DNA of 64,000 nucleotides from Haloparvum alkalitolerans (GTDB taxonomy: Archaea > Halobacteriota > Halobacteria > Halobacteriales > Haloferacaceae): assembly GCF_050122995.1 (NCBI RefSeq), contig NZ_JBNLIA010000003.1, positions 186,001 to 250,000 of the forward strand. Direction: 5' to 3'. Made by a program: the position numbers and the translations under genes. Of the stretch, positions 25,325 through 33,832 are shown in pieces. The notes under the pieces are model-generated. The model searched no databases. It saw only the letters and a list, made by a program, of their open reading frames with translations, and was not told the origin of the DNA. Position 1 is the stretch's first letter. Every line of letters begins with the position of its first letter.

Positions 25325-28300
25325 TCAGGTCGTGCGGAGGTGGTTCTGCTGCGGTTCGTACACCTCGCCCTTCCGGCGGAGTTTCTCGATCTCCTCCTCC
25401 GCCTTGTCGGGGTCCGTCCCGATCTCGCTGGCGCGGTCGAGCACCTCGTCGACCGGCGCTCCCTCCTCGTACTCGTCTTCGATCTCCGCGATGAGTCCCT
25501 TGATGTTCTTGATGCGGTCGCGCTGGCTCTTCGAGGTGCCCGTCTCCACCACGTCCGCGTCGAACTGCCCCGTCTCCGGGTCGATGCCGATGTCCTGTAG
25601 ACACGACTCCACGATCTCCGTCGAGCGCTCCGCGTCCTCCAGCTCGACCGTGTCGGAGAGCCGAACGCGGGCGCTGGCCTCCGCGAGCCGGACGAGCGCC
25701 TCCAGCTGACGGGCGGTGACCGGTACCGGGGAGTCCTCGTCCATCCCCTTCGAGCGCAGGTCGACGTAGAACCCCTCGATGTGCTCCTTCGCCTCGTCGG
25801 TCATCGTCGGGAAGCAGTTCCGCTTGGCGTAGGCGATGTACTTGCGCAGCAGGTCCGCGTCGATCTCCGGCGCCACCTCCTCGGTGACGTCGTCGACCTC
25901 CTGGCTGGTGAACTCGGACGTCTGAACCTCCGTCATCTGGGTGTTCAACTCGCCCGCGTAGTTCGTCTTGAGGATGTGCTTGGCGAGCTTCGAGTCGTGT
26001 TCGGGGTCCGGCTGGTCCGTCACCGTGAAGATGAGGTCGAACCGCGAGATGAGCGCCGGCTCGAGGTCGATCTGCTCGCCGATGGGCTCGTACTGGTCGA
26101 ACCGCCCGTACTTCGGGTTCGCGGCGCCCAGCAGCGAACACCGCGCCTTCAGCGTCGCGTTGATCCCCGCCTTCGAGACGGAGATCTTCTGCTGTTCGAG
26201 CCCCTCGTGCATTGCCGACCTATCCGACGAGTCCATTTTGTCTAGCTCGTCGACTGCGGCGATCCCCTTGTCCGCGAGCACGAGCGCGCCCGCCTCCAGC
26301 GACCACTGCTGGCCGTCGCCGAAGTCGTCGCGGACGGCTGCGGCCGTTAACCCTGCTGCACTTGATCCCTTTCCGGACGTATAAACTGATCTTGGGGCAA
26401 TATTCTCGACATAACTGATCATCTGGGAGTTGTGTGAGATGACCCCGTTCGAGACGTAATTGTGCGTTCCCGCGACCTCGAGGTCGTACACCCAGTCGGC
26501 CCCCGTATCGACCAGTTCGATGGACTCGATGCGGTCCCAACGAGCATCTCCATCTACGAACTGTCTGAGCGCAGCAATGCCGGAAAGGATCGACCCACCA
26601 TCGGCTTCAGCAGTCGCATCGTGGCTGGGGCGGTCGGAGTCCGAATGGGCGTCCTCGAAAGCGTCGAGAACCTGAGCAAGGGCATCGACGCTCGGATTTC
26701 GGTTCCCCGCTTCGTAGTGGCGATACGTGTTGCGTGGCACACCACACTCGTACTGCGTGAGACCGAGAGATTCACGGAGACGACAAAGTGTTTGACCCAC
26801 GTTGGGAACGACGTTCAGGTTCGTGTTTCGATCCGTTTTGAGGTGCTCTTCGGCCGCACGCTGTTTGCGGTCGGTGACGAACCCGATCTTGGTGACGTAT
26901 CTGTCGAACTGGGTACCGCTGATCCGGAGGCGGTGGCTACCGTTATGGCGCTCGTGGAGTTGGGCCGAGATTCCGTGCTGAAGCAGAAGGGATCGCACGT
27001 CGATGAGGAGTTCCTCACTGATCGATGCGACGGTTATCTCTCGCTGAGTGGTGGAGACGTGTCCTTCCCCCTCGATGAACGCTTTGATAAATGCCTTCGA
27101 GATCCGTTCGGAGGCTCCGAATATCGGTGTCGGGACGCGCTTCTCTGCGGAATTTTTGAGCAGCGAATCGTCAAGGCTTCCGAGGAAGTCGACGAATTCG
27201 CCTGCGGAACACATCAACTCGCGTGCGTCCTTCCCGGGGTGTGGTTCTCGCGTGGTGGTCTCGAGACCGAGCGCGTGAAGTCCCCTCCGTGCGTCGGAGA
27301 GAACAGCTTCGTCGTTGTTCGTGATCGAGACGAAGCCGGAGTGGTCGCCACGCTTCTCAACGTAGCCCTCCGCAACGATGTAGCCGATCAGGCGGGCGAG
27401 TTCCGGCGTCCACTGCGAAGGGGGATCGAGACGCACCGCGTTGTACGACTGCGCGCGGCGGAAGTCGACGTCAAGTGAGTCGTCCGCCTGCACGTCGAGA
27501 TGGTTCGGGATAGCTACGAATTCGCCAGCTTCGAGCTCGTCCGCGGTAGTCGGGGCGAACTGCCCATCCTGCTGGACGAACAGAGGATGCGACGGTGTCA
27601 CCTCTATCTCTCTTCCCGACGCAGTCTCGATACGGTACATCTGCTCCGGGGCCTCTCGCTTCCAGACCTTCGTCGCGCGCGACGATCCGATCGTCCCGTC
27701 CTGCTGGAGTGCGGGGACCTCGAAGTCGACCGCGTCCCATACGCCGTCATCGATGGCTTTCGGATCGTCGAGGTTGTCCTCGACCACCTCGCGGATCGGG
27801 ACCTCACGCCCGTCCCCGAGCGTCACCCTCGTGTCCCCATCCACGCACTTCCCGGTACCAGGGTCGCCGATCAGCAGCATGTGGAGGTCGCCGCGAATGC
27901 GGGAGCCGTCGGGGAGGTGTTTCGTGACGCCCGAGAAGAGCTGGAGGATCATCGCGAGCTTCTCCTCCTCGTAGCCGTAGATGGCGGGCGCGAGCGACGC
28001 CACCATGTCCTCGTACAGCGTCGGGCGATTGGAGAGCTCGATGATCTCCTCGACGTCGTCGGCCGTGATGTCCATGTCCTCGAACTCCTCGTCTTCGATG
28101 CGGACGGAGACGCCGTCCATGTAGAGGTCGAAGATGGCGGACTTCTCGTTGCCCTGCTGGACCTGCTCGATGTGGAGCACGCCGACGACGGTGACGTGGT
28201 CGCCGGGCGTGACGTTGCCGGTGATGTCGTCCTCGATGTCCACGTCGATGGACTGGGGGGTCTCGCCGCCGCGGAGCCCCTCGGGGGACTCCTGAATGCG

Positions 28301-28846
28301 GAGCTTCTGGGAGTCGACGAACTCCGACTGGTCGAAGTTGACGTTGAACGGCCCCTGTCGCTCGCAGCCCTGGCACTCGTGGGGCTCCTGGAAGCCACCG
28401 TCGGCCTGCGGGATGTACGTCATCGTGCCGCAGCGCTGGCACTCGAAGGCGGCCTCGGTCACCTTCGGGCGGACGTCGGTGGCCTTGCGGACGATGCCCT
28501 TGATGGAGACGAGCTTGCCGATGTGGTTGTCGTGGACGCGGATGCCGCGGATGTCGATGCTCTCCGGGAGGTTCTCCAGCCGGACGTGGGCCTGCCCGAG
28601 GCTCACGTCCGCGGGGAGGTCGTAGAGCCGGAGCGCCTCCTCGGCGTACTCCTGCATCTGGTCCGGCTGGCTGCGGAAGTCCTCCGCGAGGTCGCGGTCG
28701 AACTGGTAGAGGTCGTCGTAGTCGAGGAACAGCGACCGCTGCTCGTTCGGGTAGTTCTGCGCGAGCGTCCCGATCTCGTCGCGGTAGTAGTTCCGGTAGA
28801 ACTGGATGAACCGCTCCGTGAGGTCCTGATTCCCGGCCTGAGCCAT
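25325..28846 (-). CDS. mcm: Replicative DNA helicase MCM, with an intein
   Basis: The hexameric 3'-5' helicase of the archaeal replisome. The 1173-residue precursor is about 700 residues after splicing, normal for haloarchaea. The N-terminal domain holds a zinc site with two CxxC pairs (CQRC and CQGC). Walker A GDPGTGK occupies 327-333 and is split from its Ser by the intein (334-806). After it come Walker B LADKGIAAVDELDKM, the sensor region and a C-terminal winged helix. The ATG at 28846 was chosen over 28867 and a GTG at 28870 because a TATA-like ctatgaac lies 25-32 bp upstream. It heads a run of six genes on the minus strand. Confidence 0.97.
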   Translation of the reverse strand: MAQAGNQDLTERFIQFYRNYYRDEIGTLAQNYPNEQRSLFLDYDDLYQFDRDLAEDFRSQPDQMQEYAEEALRLYDLPADVSLGQAHVRLENLPESIDIRGIRVHDNHIGKLVSIKGIVRKATDVRPKVTEAAFECQRCGTMTYIPQADGGFQEPHECQGCERQGPFNVNFDQSEFVDSQKLRIQESPEGLRGGETPQSIDVDIEDDITGNVTPGDHVTVVGVLHIEQVQQGNEKSAIFDLYMDGVSVRIEDEEFEDMDITADDVEEIIELSNRPTLYEDMVASLAPAIYGYEEEKLAMILQLFSGVTKHLPDGSRIRGDLHMLLIGDPGTGKCVDGDTRVTLGDGREVPIREVVEDNLDDPKAIDDGVWDAVDFEVPALQQDGTIGSSRATKVWKREAPEQMYRIETASGREIEVTPSHPLFVQQDGQFAPTTADELEAGEFVAIPNHLDVQADDSLDVDFRRAQSYNAVRLDPPSQWTPELARLIGYIVAEGYVEKRGDHSGFVSITNNDEAVLSDARRGLHALGLETTTREPHPGKDARELMCSAGEFVDFLGSLDDSLLKNSAEKRVPTPIFGASERISKAFIKAFIEGEGHVSTTQREITVASISEELLIDVRSLLLQHGISAQLHERHNGSHRLRISGTQFDRYVTKIGFVTDRKQRAAEEHLKTDRNTNLNVVPNVGQTLCRLRESLGLTQYECGVPRNTYRHYEAGNRNPSVDALAQVLDAFEDAHSDSDRPSHDATAEADGGSILSGIAALRQFVDGDARWDRIESIELVDTGADWVYDLEVAGTHNYVSNGVISHNSQMISYVENIAPRSVYTSGKGSSAAGLTAAAVRDDFGDGQQWSLEAGALVLADKGIAAVDELDKMDSSDRSAMHEGLEQQKISVSKAGINATLKARCSLLGAANPKYGRFDQYEPIGEQIDLEPALISRFDLIFTVTDQPDPEHDSKLAKHILKTNYAGELNTQMTEVQTSEFTSQEVDDVTEEVAPEIDADLLRKYIAYAKRNCFPTMTDEAKEHIEGFYVDLRSKGMDEDSPVPVTARQLEALVRLAEASARVRLSDTVELEDAERSTEIVESCLQDIGIDPETGQFDADVVETGTSKSQRDRIKNIKGLIAEIEDEYEEGAPVDEVLDRASEIGTDPDKAEEEIEKLRRKGEVYEPQQNHLRTT
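26429..27847 (-). other. Intein in MCM Walker A (GDPGTGK/S site), with DOD endonuclease and HTH
   Basis: A 473-residue intein. It begins with Cys (CVDGDTRV), has the block B motif TPSHPL near residue 85, and ends VISHN before the +1 Ser of MCM. The insertion lies between Lys and Ser of the P-loop. Two LAGLIDADG-type motifs are present: LIGYIVAEGY (153-162) and FIKAFIEGEGH (253-263). Residues 349-395 (26663-26803) form an XRE-like helix-turn-helix (LGLTQYECGVPRNTYRHYE). The DNA of the middle of the intein is visibly richer in A+T than the flanking MCM code, a sign of separate origin. Confidence 0.95.
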
Positions 28847-28870
28847 TGAGACACCCTTCGGCGCCATCAC

Positions 28871-28878
28871 CTATGAAC
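28871..28878 (-). promoter_or_regulatory. Candidate promoter of mcm
   Basis: The plus strand reads ctatgaac (minus gttcatag), 25-32 bp before the ATG at 28846. It supports a leaderless mcm message. Confidence 0.5.
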
Positions 28879-29009
28879 CTCATGCCTCCGGGGTGGAAGT
28901 GGACCGGCGGCGGTGCGGATCGACCGCCGAGGGGACGGCGGAGCGCCGTTCGTCGCGGCCAGTCGCTCGGCGGGTCCTGGACCCGCTGTCGGGCGAGCGC
29001 GGCCACTCA

Positions 29010-29092
29010 TCTCCCCAGCCTCGACCGCGAGCCGGGCGCGGAACCGCAGCGCGGGACAACCCGCGACCGCGCGAGGTCGCCGCGGCGCGCGC
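29010..29092 (-). repeat. Dispersed GC-rich element, truncated copy 4
   Basis: This 83-bp stretch between mcm and the next gene matches copy 2 in the block ctccccaNcctcg, then gcgggacaacccgcg, but lacks the inverted-repeat core and the tail. The rest of the 365-bp gap (28847-29211) holds the mcm promoter and no gene that I can support. Confidence 0.65.
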
Positions 29093-29211
29093 CGGTGTGG
29101 GACGGCCGGCGAAGCGACGTGCGCGACCGACGGCGGCTCGCTCGCCACCTGTTTCGAGACGCTGGAACCGGAGTAACGGTTATTAGGACGTGTGATACAT
29201 ACCCACGCGTG

Positions 29212-29340
29212 ATGAGCGGGTCGACACGACACAACGGCGCCCGCGTCGCGGAGTGGGCAGCGCTCATCGGGGAGGAGGTCCCCGAGGAGGTCGCCGACCG
29301 CGGACCGGGCGCCGGGACGGACGCGAGCGAGGGCACGTAA
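29212..29340 (+). CDS. Small protein (42 aa), unknown
   Basis: A 42-residue reading MSGSTRHNGARVAEWAALIG, then EEVPEEVADRGPG and an acidic end. A TATA-like ggttattagg lies about 25-35 bp upstream (29178-29187), as in a leaderless gene. A GTG one codon upstream is an alternative start. No family is recognised and it is too short to judge by codon pattern alone. It lies 139 bp before hef on the same strand. Confidence 0.5.
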   Translation: MSGSTRHNGARVAEWAALIGEEVPEEVADRGPGAGTDASEGT

Positions 29341-29479
29341 GGGTAGAGGGCGCGGAGCGACCGCGTTCCCGCGCCCCCGACCGCGGCGGAGCGCCGCAGG
29401 GCGCCGGAGCGTTCCGTGCGCCGACCACTTCCACCTCGCTTCGCGAAGCCTTATCCGCGAGAGCGGACAAGGAGGCACG

Positions 29480-31930
29480 ATGGCGACGGAGGCCGACGCG
29501 GCGAGCATCGAGCACCCCCTGCTGGATCCGGGCTTTCTACAGCGGCGACGCTACCAGCTGCAGCTGGCCGACGCGGCCCGGAACAGTCACACGCTGGTCT
29601 GCCTTCCGACCGGCCTCGGCAAGACGACGGTGAGCCTGCTCGTGACCGCCGAGCGGCTTCAGGAGGCGGGCGGGACAGCGCTGTTTCTCGCGCCGACGAA
29701 GCCGCTCGTCCAGCAGCACGCCGATTTCTACCGCGAGGCGCTGTCGATCCCGGACGACGAGATCGTCGTCTTCACCGGCGACGTGAAGCCGGCCGACCGC
29801 GCGGCGCTGTGGGACTCCGCGCGGATCGTGATCGCGACGCCGCAGGTGGTCGAGAACGACCTCGTCGGCAACCGGATCTCGCTGCGGGACGTGACGCACC
29901 TCACCTTCGACGAGTGCCACCGCGCGACCGGCGACTACGCGTACGTCTACATCGCCGAGCGCTACCACGCCGACGCGGCCGATCCCCTCGTGACGGGGAT
30001 GTCCGCCTCCCCCGGCGGCGACACCGAGGAGATCGAGATCGTCTGCGAGAACCTCGGGCTCTCGAACGTCGAGGTGATGACGGAGGAGGACGCGGACGTC
30101 GACGAGTACACCCACGACACGGACGTGCGCTGGGAGGAAGTGACGCTACCCGAGGAGGTACTGGAGATCCGCGACGCGCTCAACGAGGTGATCGCCGACC
30201 GGCTGGAGACACTGAAGGAGCTCGGCGTGACCAACCGAACGAGCCCCGACCTCTCCCAGAAGCAGCTCAACAAGATGCGCGGCAAGCTCAAGCGCATGAT
30301 GGACAACGACCAGTCGGAGGGGTACAAGGGGATGTCCACGCACGCGGAGGTGATGAAGCTCCGCCGCGCCGTCGAGTTGGTGGAGACCCAGTCCGTCGAG
30401 TCCGTCCGGCGCTACTTCGAGCGCCAGCGGCAGGCCGCCCGCTCGTCGGGCGCCTCGAAGGCCAGCCAGCGCATGGTCGCGGAGCCGAAGGTGCGCGAGG
30501 CGATGCGGCGGGTCGAGTCGTTCGACGACCTCCATCCGAAGTTCTCGAAGACCCGCATCCTGCTCGCGGAGACGCTCGGGATCAACGAGGGCGAGCGCGC
30601 CATCGTCTTCACCGAGTCCCGCGACACGGCCGAGGCGCTCGTCGACTTCCTCTCGGCCAGTTTCGACGTGCGGAAGTTCGTCGGACAGGGCGACAAGGAG
30701 GGCTCGGACGGGATGAGTCAGACGCAGCAGCAGGAGACGCTGGACGCGTTCCGCGCCGGCGAGTTCGAGGTGCTCGTCTCCACCTCCGTCGCGGAGGAGG
30801 GCCTCGACGTCCCCGAGGTCGACCTCGTCCTGTTCTACGAGCCGGTACCGACCGCGATCCGCTCGATCCAGCGGAAGGGCCGGACCGGTCGACAGGCCGA
30901 GGGGCAGGTCGTCGTGCTGATGGCCGAGGACACCCGCGACGAGGCGTTCTTCTGGATCTCGCGACGGCGCGAGAAGCAGATGGAGTCCGAGCTCTCCGAC
31001 CTGAAGGCCGCCACCGACGAGATCGAGGAGTCGGTCGGGGGCGGCGACCAGACCGGGCTCGACGCGTTCGGCGGGGAGACCGCCGAGGTCGGGGACGCGG
31101 AGGCCGCGGCGAACTCGGACGCCCGGACCGACGCGAGCGCGGGGGCGGACGCGAACGCGGAGGCGGACGCGTCTCCGGAGGAGCACGCGGGACTCGCGGA
31201 CTACGCGAGCGAGGTCCGCGAGACCGAGGGGGAGGACGACGACGCGGAGGAGGGCGTCGTCGCCACCCCCGAGTCGGACGACAGCGTCGAGGTCGTCGTC
31301 GACCAGCGCGAACTCGACTCCAACATCGCCCGCGACCTCTCGAAGCGCGACGGGCTCACGACGCGGCTGGAGACGCTCGCGGTCGGCGACTACGTGCTCT
31401 CGGACCGGGTGGCCGTCGAGCGGAAAGCCGCGGCCGACTTCGTGGACTCGCTGCTCGACGGCGACCGCTCCGTCTTCGAGCAGGTGGGCGACATGGCCCG
31501 GGCGTACGGCCGCCCGGTGATGGTCGTCGAGGGCGCGGACCTGTACGGCCAGCGCAACGTGAACCCGAACGCGATCCGCGGCGCGCTGGCGTCGCTCGCG
31601 GTCGACTTCGACGTGAGCGTCCTCCGGACCGAGGACGAGGCGGACACCGCCGAACTGCTGGAGACCATCGCCCGCCGGGAACAGGAGACGGCCGACCGCG
31701 AGGTGAGCGTCCACGGCGAGAAGAGCTCGAAGACCCTGCCGGAACAGCAGGAGTACGTCGTCTCCGCCATCGCCGACATCGGCCCCGTGACCGCTCGGTC
31801 GCTGCTGGAGCACTTCGGGACGGTCGAGGGCGTGATGACCGCCCGCGAGGAGGACCTGCTCGAGGTCGACGGCGTCGGCTCCGTCACCGCCGAGCGCATC
31901 CGCGAAGTCGTCGGCAGCGAGTACCAGTAG
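29480..31930 (+). CDS. hef: Hef helicase/structure-specific nuclease
   Basis: A fork-processing protein that joins a superfamily 2 helicase to an XPF/Mus81-type nuclease; in haloarchaea it restarts stalled replication forks. The 816-residue protein has Walker A PTGLGKTT (43-50), the DECH box at 144-147, and helicase motif VI RSIQRKGRTGRQ. An acidic, Ala-rich linker (about 525-605) precedes the nuclease with E647, R648 and K649 of the ERK catalytic motif, followed by two helix-hairpin-helix motifs at about 760-810. AGGAGG lies just before the ATG and may act as a ribosome site. Confidence 0.96.
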   Translation: MATEADAASIEHPLLDPGFLQRRRYQLQLADAARNSHTLVCLPTGLGKTTVSLLVTAERLQEAGGTALFLAPTKPLVQQHADFYREALSIPDDEIVVFTGDVKPADRAALWDSARIVIATPQVVENDLVGNRISLRDVTHLTFDECHRATGDYAYVYIAERYHADAADPLVTGMSASPGGDTEEIEIVCENLGLSNVEVMTEEDADVDEYTHDTDVRWEEVTLPEEVLEIRDALNEVIADRLETLKELGVTNRTSPDLSQKQLNKMRGKLKRMMDNDQSEGYKGMSTHAEVMKLRRAVELVETQSVESVRRYFERQRQAARSSGASKASQRMVAEPKVREAMRRVESFDDLHPKFSKTRILLAETLGINEGERAIVFTESRDTAEALVDFLSASFDVRKFVGQGDKEGSDGMSQTQQQETLDAFRAGEFEVLVSTSVAEEGLDVPEVDLVLFYEPVPTAIRSIQRKGRTGRQAEGQVVVLMAEDTRDEAFFWISRRREKQMESELSDLKAATDEIEESVGGGDQTGLDAFGGETAEVGDAEAAANSDARTDASAGADANAEADASPEEHAGLADYASEVRETEGEDDDAEEGVVATPESDDSVEVVVDQRELDSNIARDLSKRDGLTTRLETLAVGDYVLSDRVAVERKAAADFVDSLLDGDRSVFEQVGDMARAYGRPVMVVEGADLYGQRNVNPNAIRGALASLAVDFDVSVLRTEDEADTAELLETIARREQETADREVSVHGEKSSKTLPEQQEYVVSAIADIGPVTARSLLEHFGTVEGVMTAREEDLLEVDGVGSVTAERIREVVGSEYQ

Positions 31931-32010
31931 CCCGGCGACGACCCCCGAGGGCGCGCTCGGCGACGTGGCCGCGGTCGTGTTGTCCTTTAGGTCGTATTAG
32001 GTTAACAGTA

Positions 32011-32025
32011 TCAAATATATATTTT
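32011..32025 (+). promoter_or_regulatory. AT-rich promoter region of the 86-residue gene
   Basis: The sequence tcaaatatatatttt lies 45-59 bp before the ATG at 32070; a second candidate, tttat at 32036-32040, lies 30 bp before it. Which one is used cannot be told. Confidence 0.45.
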
Positions 32026-32069
32026 CGGCGGTGGATTTATGTTCTATCCCCAGAAGAAATTACTCGAAG

Positions 32070-32330
32070 ATGAGTAAAGAAACGAGCGAAGCGGTCTACG
32101 GCGCGGCACAACACGGCTCCTCGGGCGGCGCGGACACGTACTACGGGATCCGTGAGTCGGCGTCGACGGCGGACGGCACGACCGCGGAACGGGCCGTCTA
32201 CGCGAACGCCGGCTCCGGCACGGCGTGGTTCGCGGTCGCCGAGAAGTCGGCGAGCCTCGACCGGTCCGGGACGGCCACTCCCACCGGACGCGACGGCTCC
32301 CGCGCCGGCTTCGCGCTGCGGTCGGACTGA
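32070..32330 (+). CDS. Small uncharacterised protein (86 aa)
   Basis: An 86-residue soluble protein starting MSKETSEAVYGAAQHGSSGG, then ADTYYGIRESASTADG and a Ser/Thr/Gly-rich rest (AWFAVAEKSASLDRSGT). Family unknown; the composition suggests a flexible protein. The ATG at 32070 is preferred over an upstream GTG because a strong AT-rich promoter region and a lower-GC 5' end surround it. It lies 139 bp after hef and may be independently transcribed. Confidence 0.6.
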   Translation: MSKETSEAVYGAAQHGSSGGADTYYGIRESASTADGTTAERAVYANAGSGTAWFAVAEKSASLDRSGTATPTGRDGSRAGFALRSD

Positions 32331-32410
32331 GTCACGCCCGCATTCGGCCGCGCGGTCCGGCGGGGTTTCCCGCAGGCGCGTCCGTTCGGTCCCGCGACGT
32401 GCCGGCCGGG

Positions 32411-33019
32411 TCAACGCAGCGCCGCCAGCGCCTCGGCCGCCTCGCGAGCCGCCTCGAGGTGTTCGCGGGCGCGCCGCGGGTCCTCGGTCGTCCGGGCGCG
32501 TTCCGCGAACGTCGCGACGGTGCGCGCGAGCGACGCGCGGGCGCCGTCGAGATCTCCTCCGGTAGACTCGGTCGGCGTCGGTTCCGACGGCATCGGTTCC
32601 GTCGGCGTCGAGTTCTCCGCCGTCTCCGGACTCCCGCTCGTCGGAGCCGCCGCCGTCTCCGCACGCTCGCTCGCCGGTTCGACGTCGACGCTCTCCCCCT
32701 CCGGTCGGGCGCCGTTCGCGGACCGCGTCGCCGCGGTCGCGGACTCGTCGCCCGTCGTTTCGGGTCGAGCCGAGTCCCCGTCGTCGGCGGGCCGGTCCGC
32801 TGCCGCGGCGTCCTGACTACCGGTGTCACAGGAGGGACAGAACTCCTGCCCCTCGTGCCGGAAGATGGGGTCGCCACAGCGGTCGCAGTGCCGGTTCGTC
32901 ATCGTCGCGCCCTTCAACAGGAGCTCCGAGAGCTGCTGGGTGTGCTGTCGCTTCTCGCGGTCGTCCGCCAGCTTCTCGCGGAGCTTCTCCCGTTCCGCTT
33001 CCTTGTCGAAGTCGCTCAT
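32411..33019 (-). CDS. Sjogren/scleroderma autoantigen 1 (p27)-like zinc ribbon protein
   Basis: A 202-residue protein. Residues 1-35 are a charged helix (MSDFDKEAEREKLREKLADD), followed by the auto-antigen p27 domain (PF06677) with two CxxC pairs: HCDRCGDPIFRHEG and FCPSCD. The rest is a Pro/Thr/Ser/Glu-rich, disordered region, ending in a short helix (ARREHLEAAREAAEALAAL-like). The family is conserved in archaea and in eukaryotes, but its function is unknown. Its neighbour in the same direction is sufU, 122 bp away. Confidence 0.88.
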   Translation of the reverse strand: MSDFDKEAEREKLREKLADDREKRQHTQQLSELLLKGATMTNRHCDRCGDPIFRHEGQEFCPSCDTGSQDAAAADRPADDGDSARPETTGDESATAATRSANGARPEGESVDVEPASERAETAAAPTSGSPETAENSTPTEPMPSEPTPTESTGGDLDGARASLARTVATFAERARTTEDPRRAREHLEAAREAAEALAALR

Positions 33020-33141
33020 GGGGGGAACAACGCCGTGCGCGGGCAAAAACGCGGCGGGCCGCGGCCGGCTGCGGTCGGGTGCAGCCGGTGGCGCGGAACG
33101 GGGGGCGCGGGAGCGGTACGGCGGCAGGACCGCCGGTGGCG

Positions 33142-33561
33142 CTACTCCTCGGTCTTCGTCCGGTCGAGGTCCATCTCGCCGAGATGGATCTTCGCGCCGT
33201 CCTGTGCGACCTGCCGGCCGAGAACGGCGCACTTGACCCGCATCGGGGAGATGTCGACGCCGAGCATCTCCGTCACGTCCTCGGTGTCCATCTCCTTCAG
33301 CTCGTCGAGCGTCATGCCGGAGAGGCGCTCCGAGAGCATGCTCGCGGACGCCATCGAGATGGCGCAGCCGTCGCCCGTGAACGTGACGTACTCGATCGTC
33401 TCGCCGTCGTCCGCGAGCCGGACGTCCATCCGGATCGTGTCCCCGCAAGAGGGGTTCTCGCCGACGTGGGTGTAGTCCGGATCCTCCATCTCCCCGTAAT
33501 TGCGGGGGTTCTTGTAGTGATCGAGGATCTGCTGTCTGTACATGTCCGAGCCCAGTCCCAT
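33142..33561 (-). CDS. sufU: Fe-S scaffold/sulfur-transfer protein SufU
   Basis: Accepts sulfur from SufS for Fe-S cluster assembly. The 139-residue protein belongs to the IscU-like NifU_N family with the three conserved cysteines: NPSCGD, GDGCAIS and VKCAVLG. The ATG at 33561 gives MGLGSDMYRQQILDHY, the usual haloarchaeal SufU start; a second ATG at 33543 is less likely. SufS is not adjacent but about 25 kb away (6828-8105), so the pair has been separated here. Confidence 0.95.
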   Translation of the reverse strand: MGLGSDMYRQQILDHYKNPRNYGEMEDPDYTHVGENPSCGDTIRMDVRLADDGETIEYVTFTGDGCAISMASASMLSERLSGMTLDELKEMDTEDVTEMLGVDISPMRVKCAVLGRQVAQDGAKIHLGEMDLDRTKTEE

Positions 33562-33802
33562 CGTTACCCGAGATAGACCATACCGGTGGAAAAGCGTTCC
33601 GCAGGCCGGAACTTCCGGAGCAGCGTCGCGGTCGGTACGCGGCACCGCGCCCGCGGTCGCTGCGGAGACCGGCGTCCGCGGCCGCGCCCGCAATGCGATA
33701 ATTGACAACGTCCGACAGGGTTCGGCCGGGTGACGACAATACAGCTCCTGATGCTCTGAGAAGGGAGGGGGTAAATCCAGCGATCCGGGAACTCCACCGG
33801 GC

Positions 33803-33812
33803 GGTAAATACC
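33803..33812 (+). promoter_or_regulatory. TATA-like element of the bactofilin-like lipoprotein
   Basis: The sequence ggtaaatacc lies 21-30 bp before the ATG at 33833. The gap 33562-33832 otherwise shows no gene that I can support. Confidence 0.5.
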
Positions 33813-33832
33813 TCGCTCCCGTCGGCCGATTC

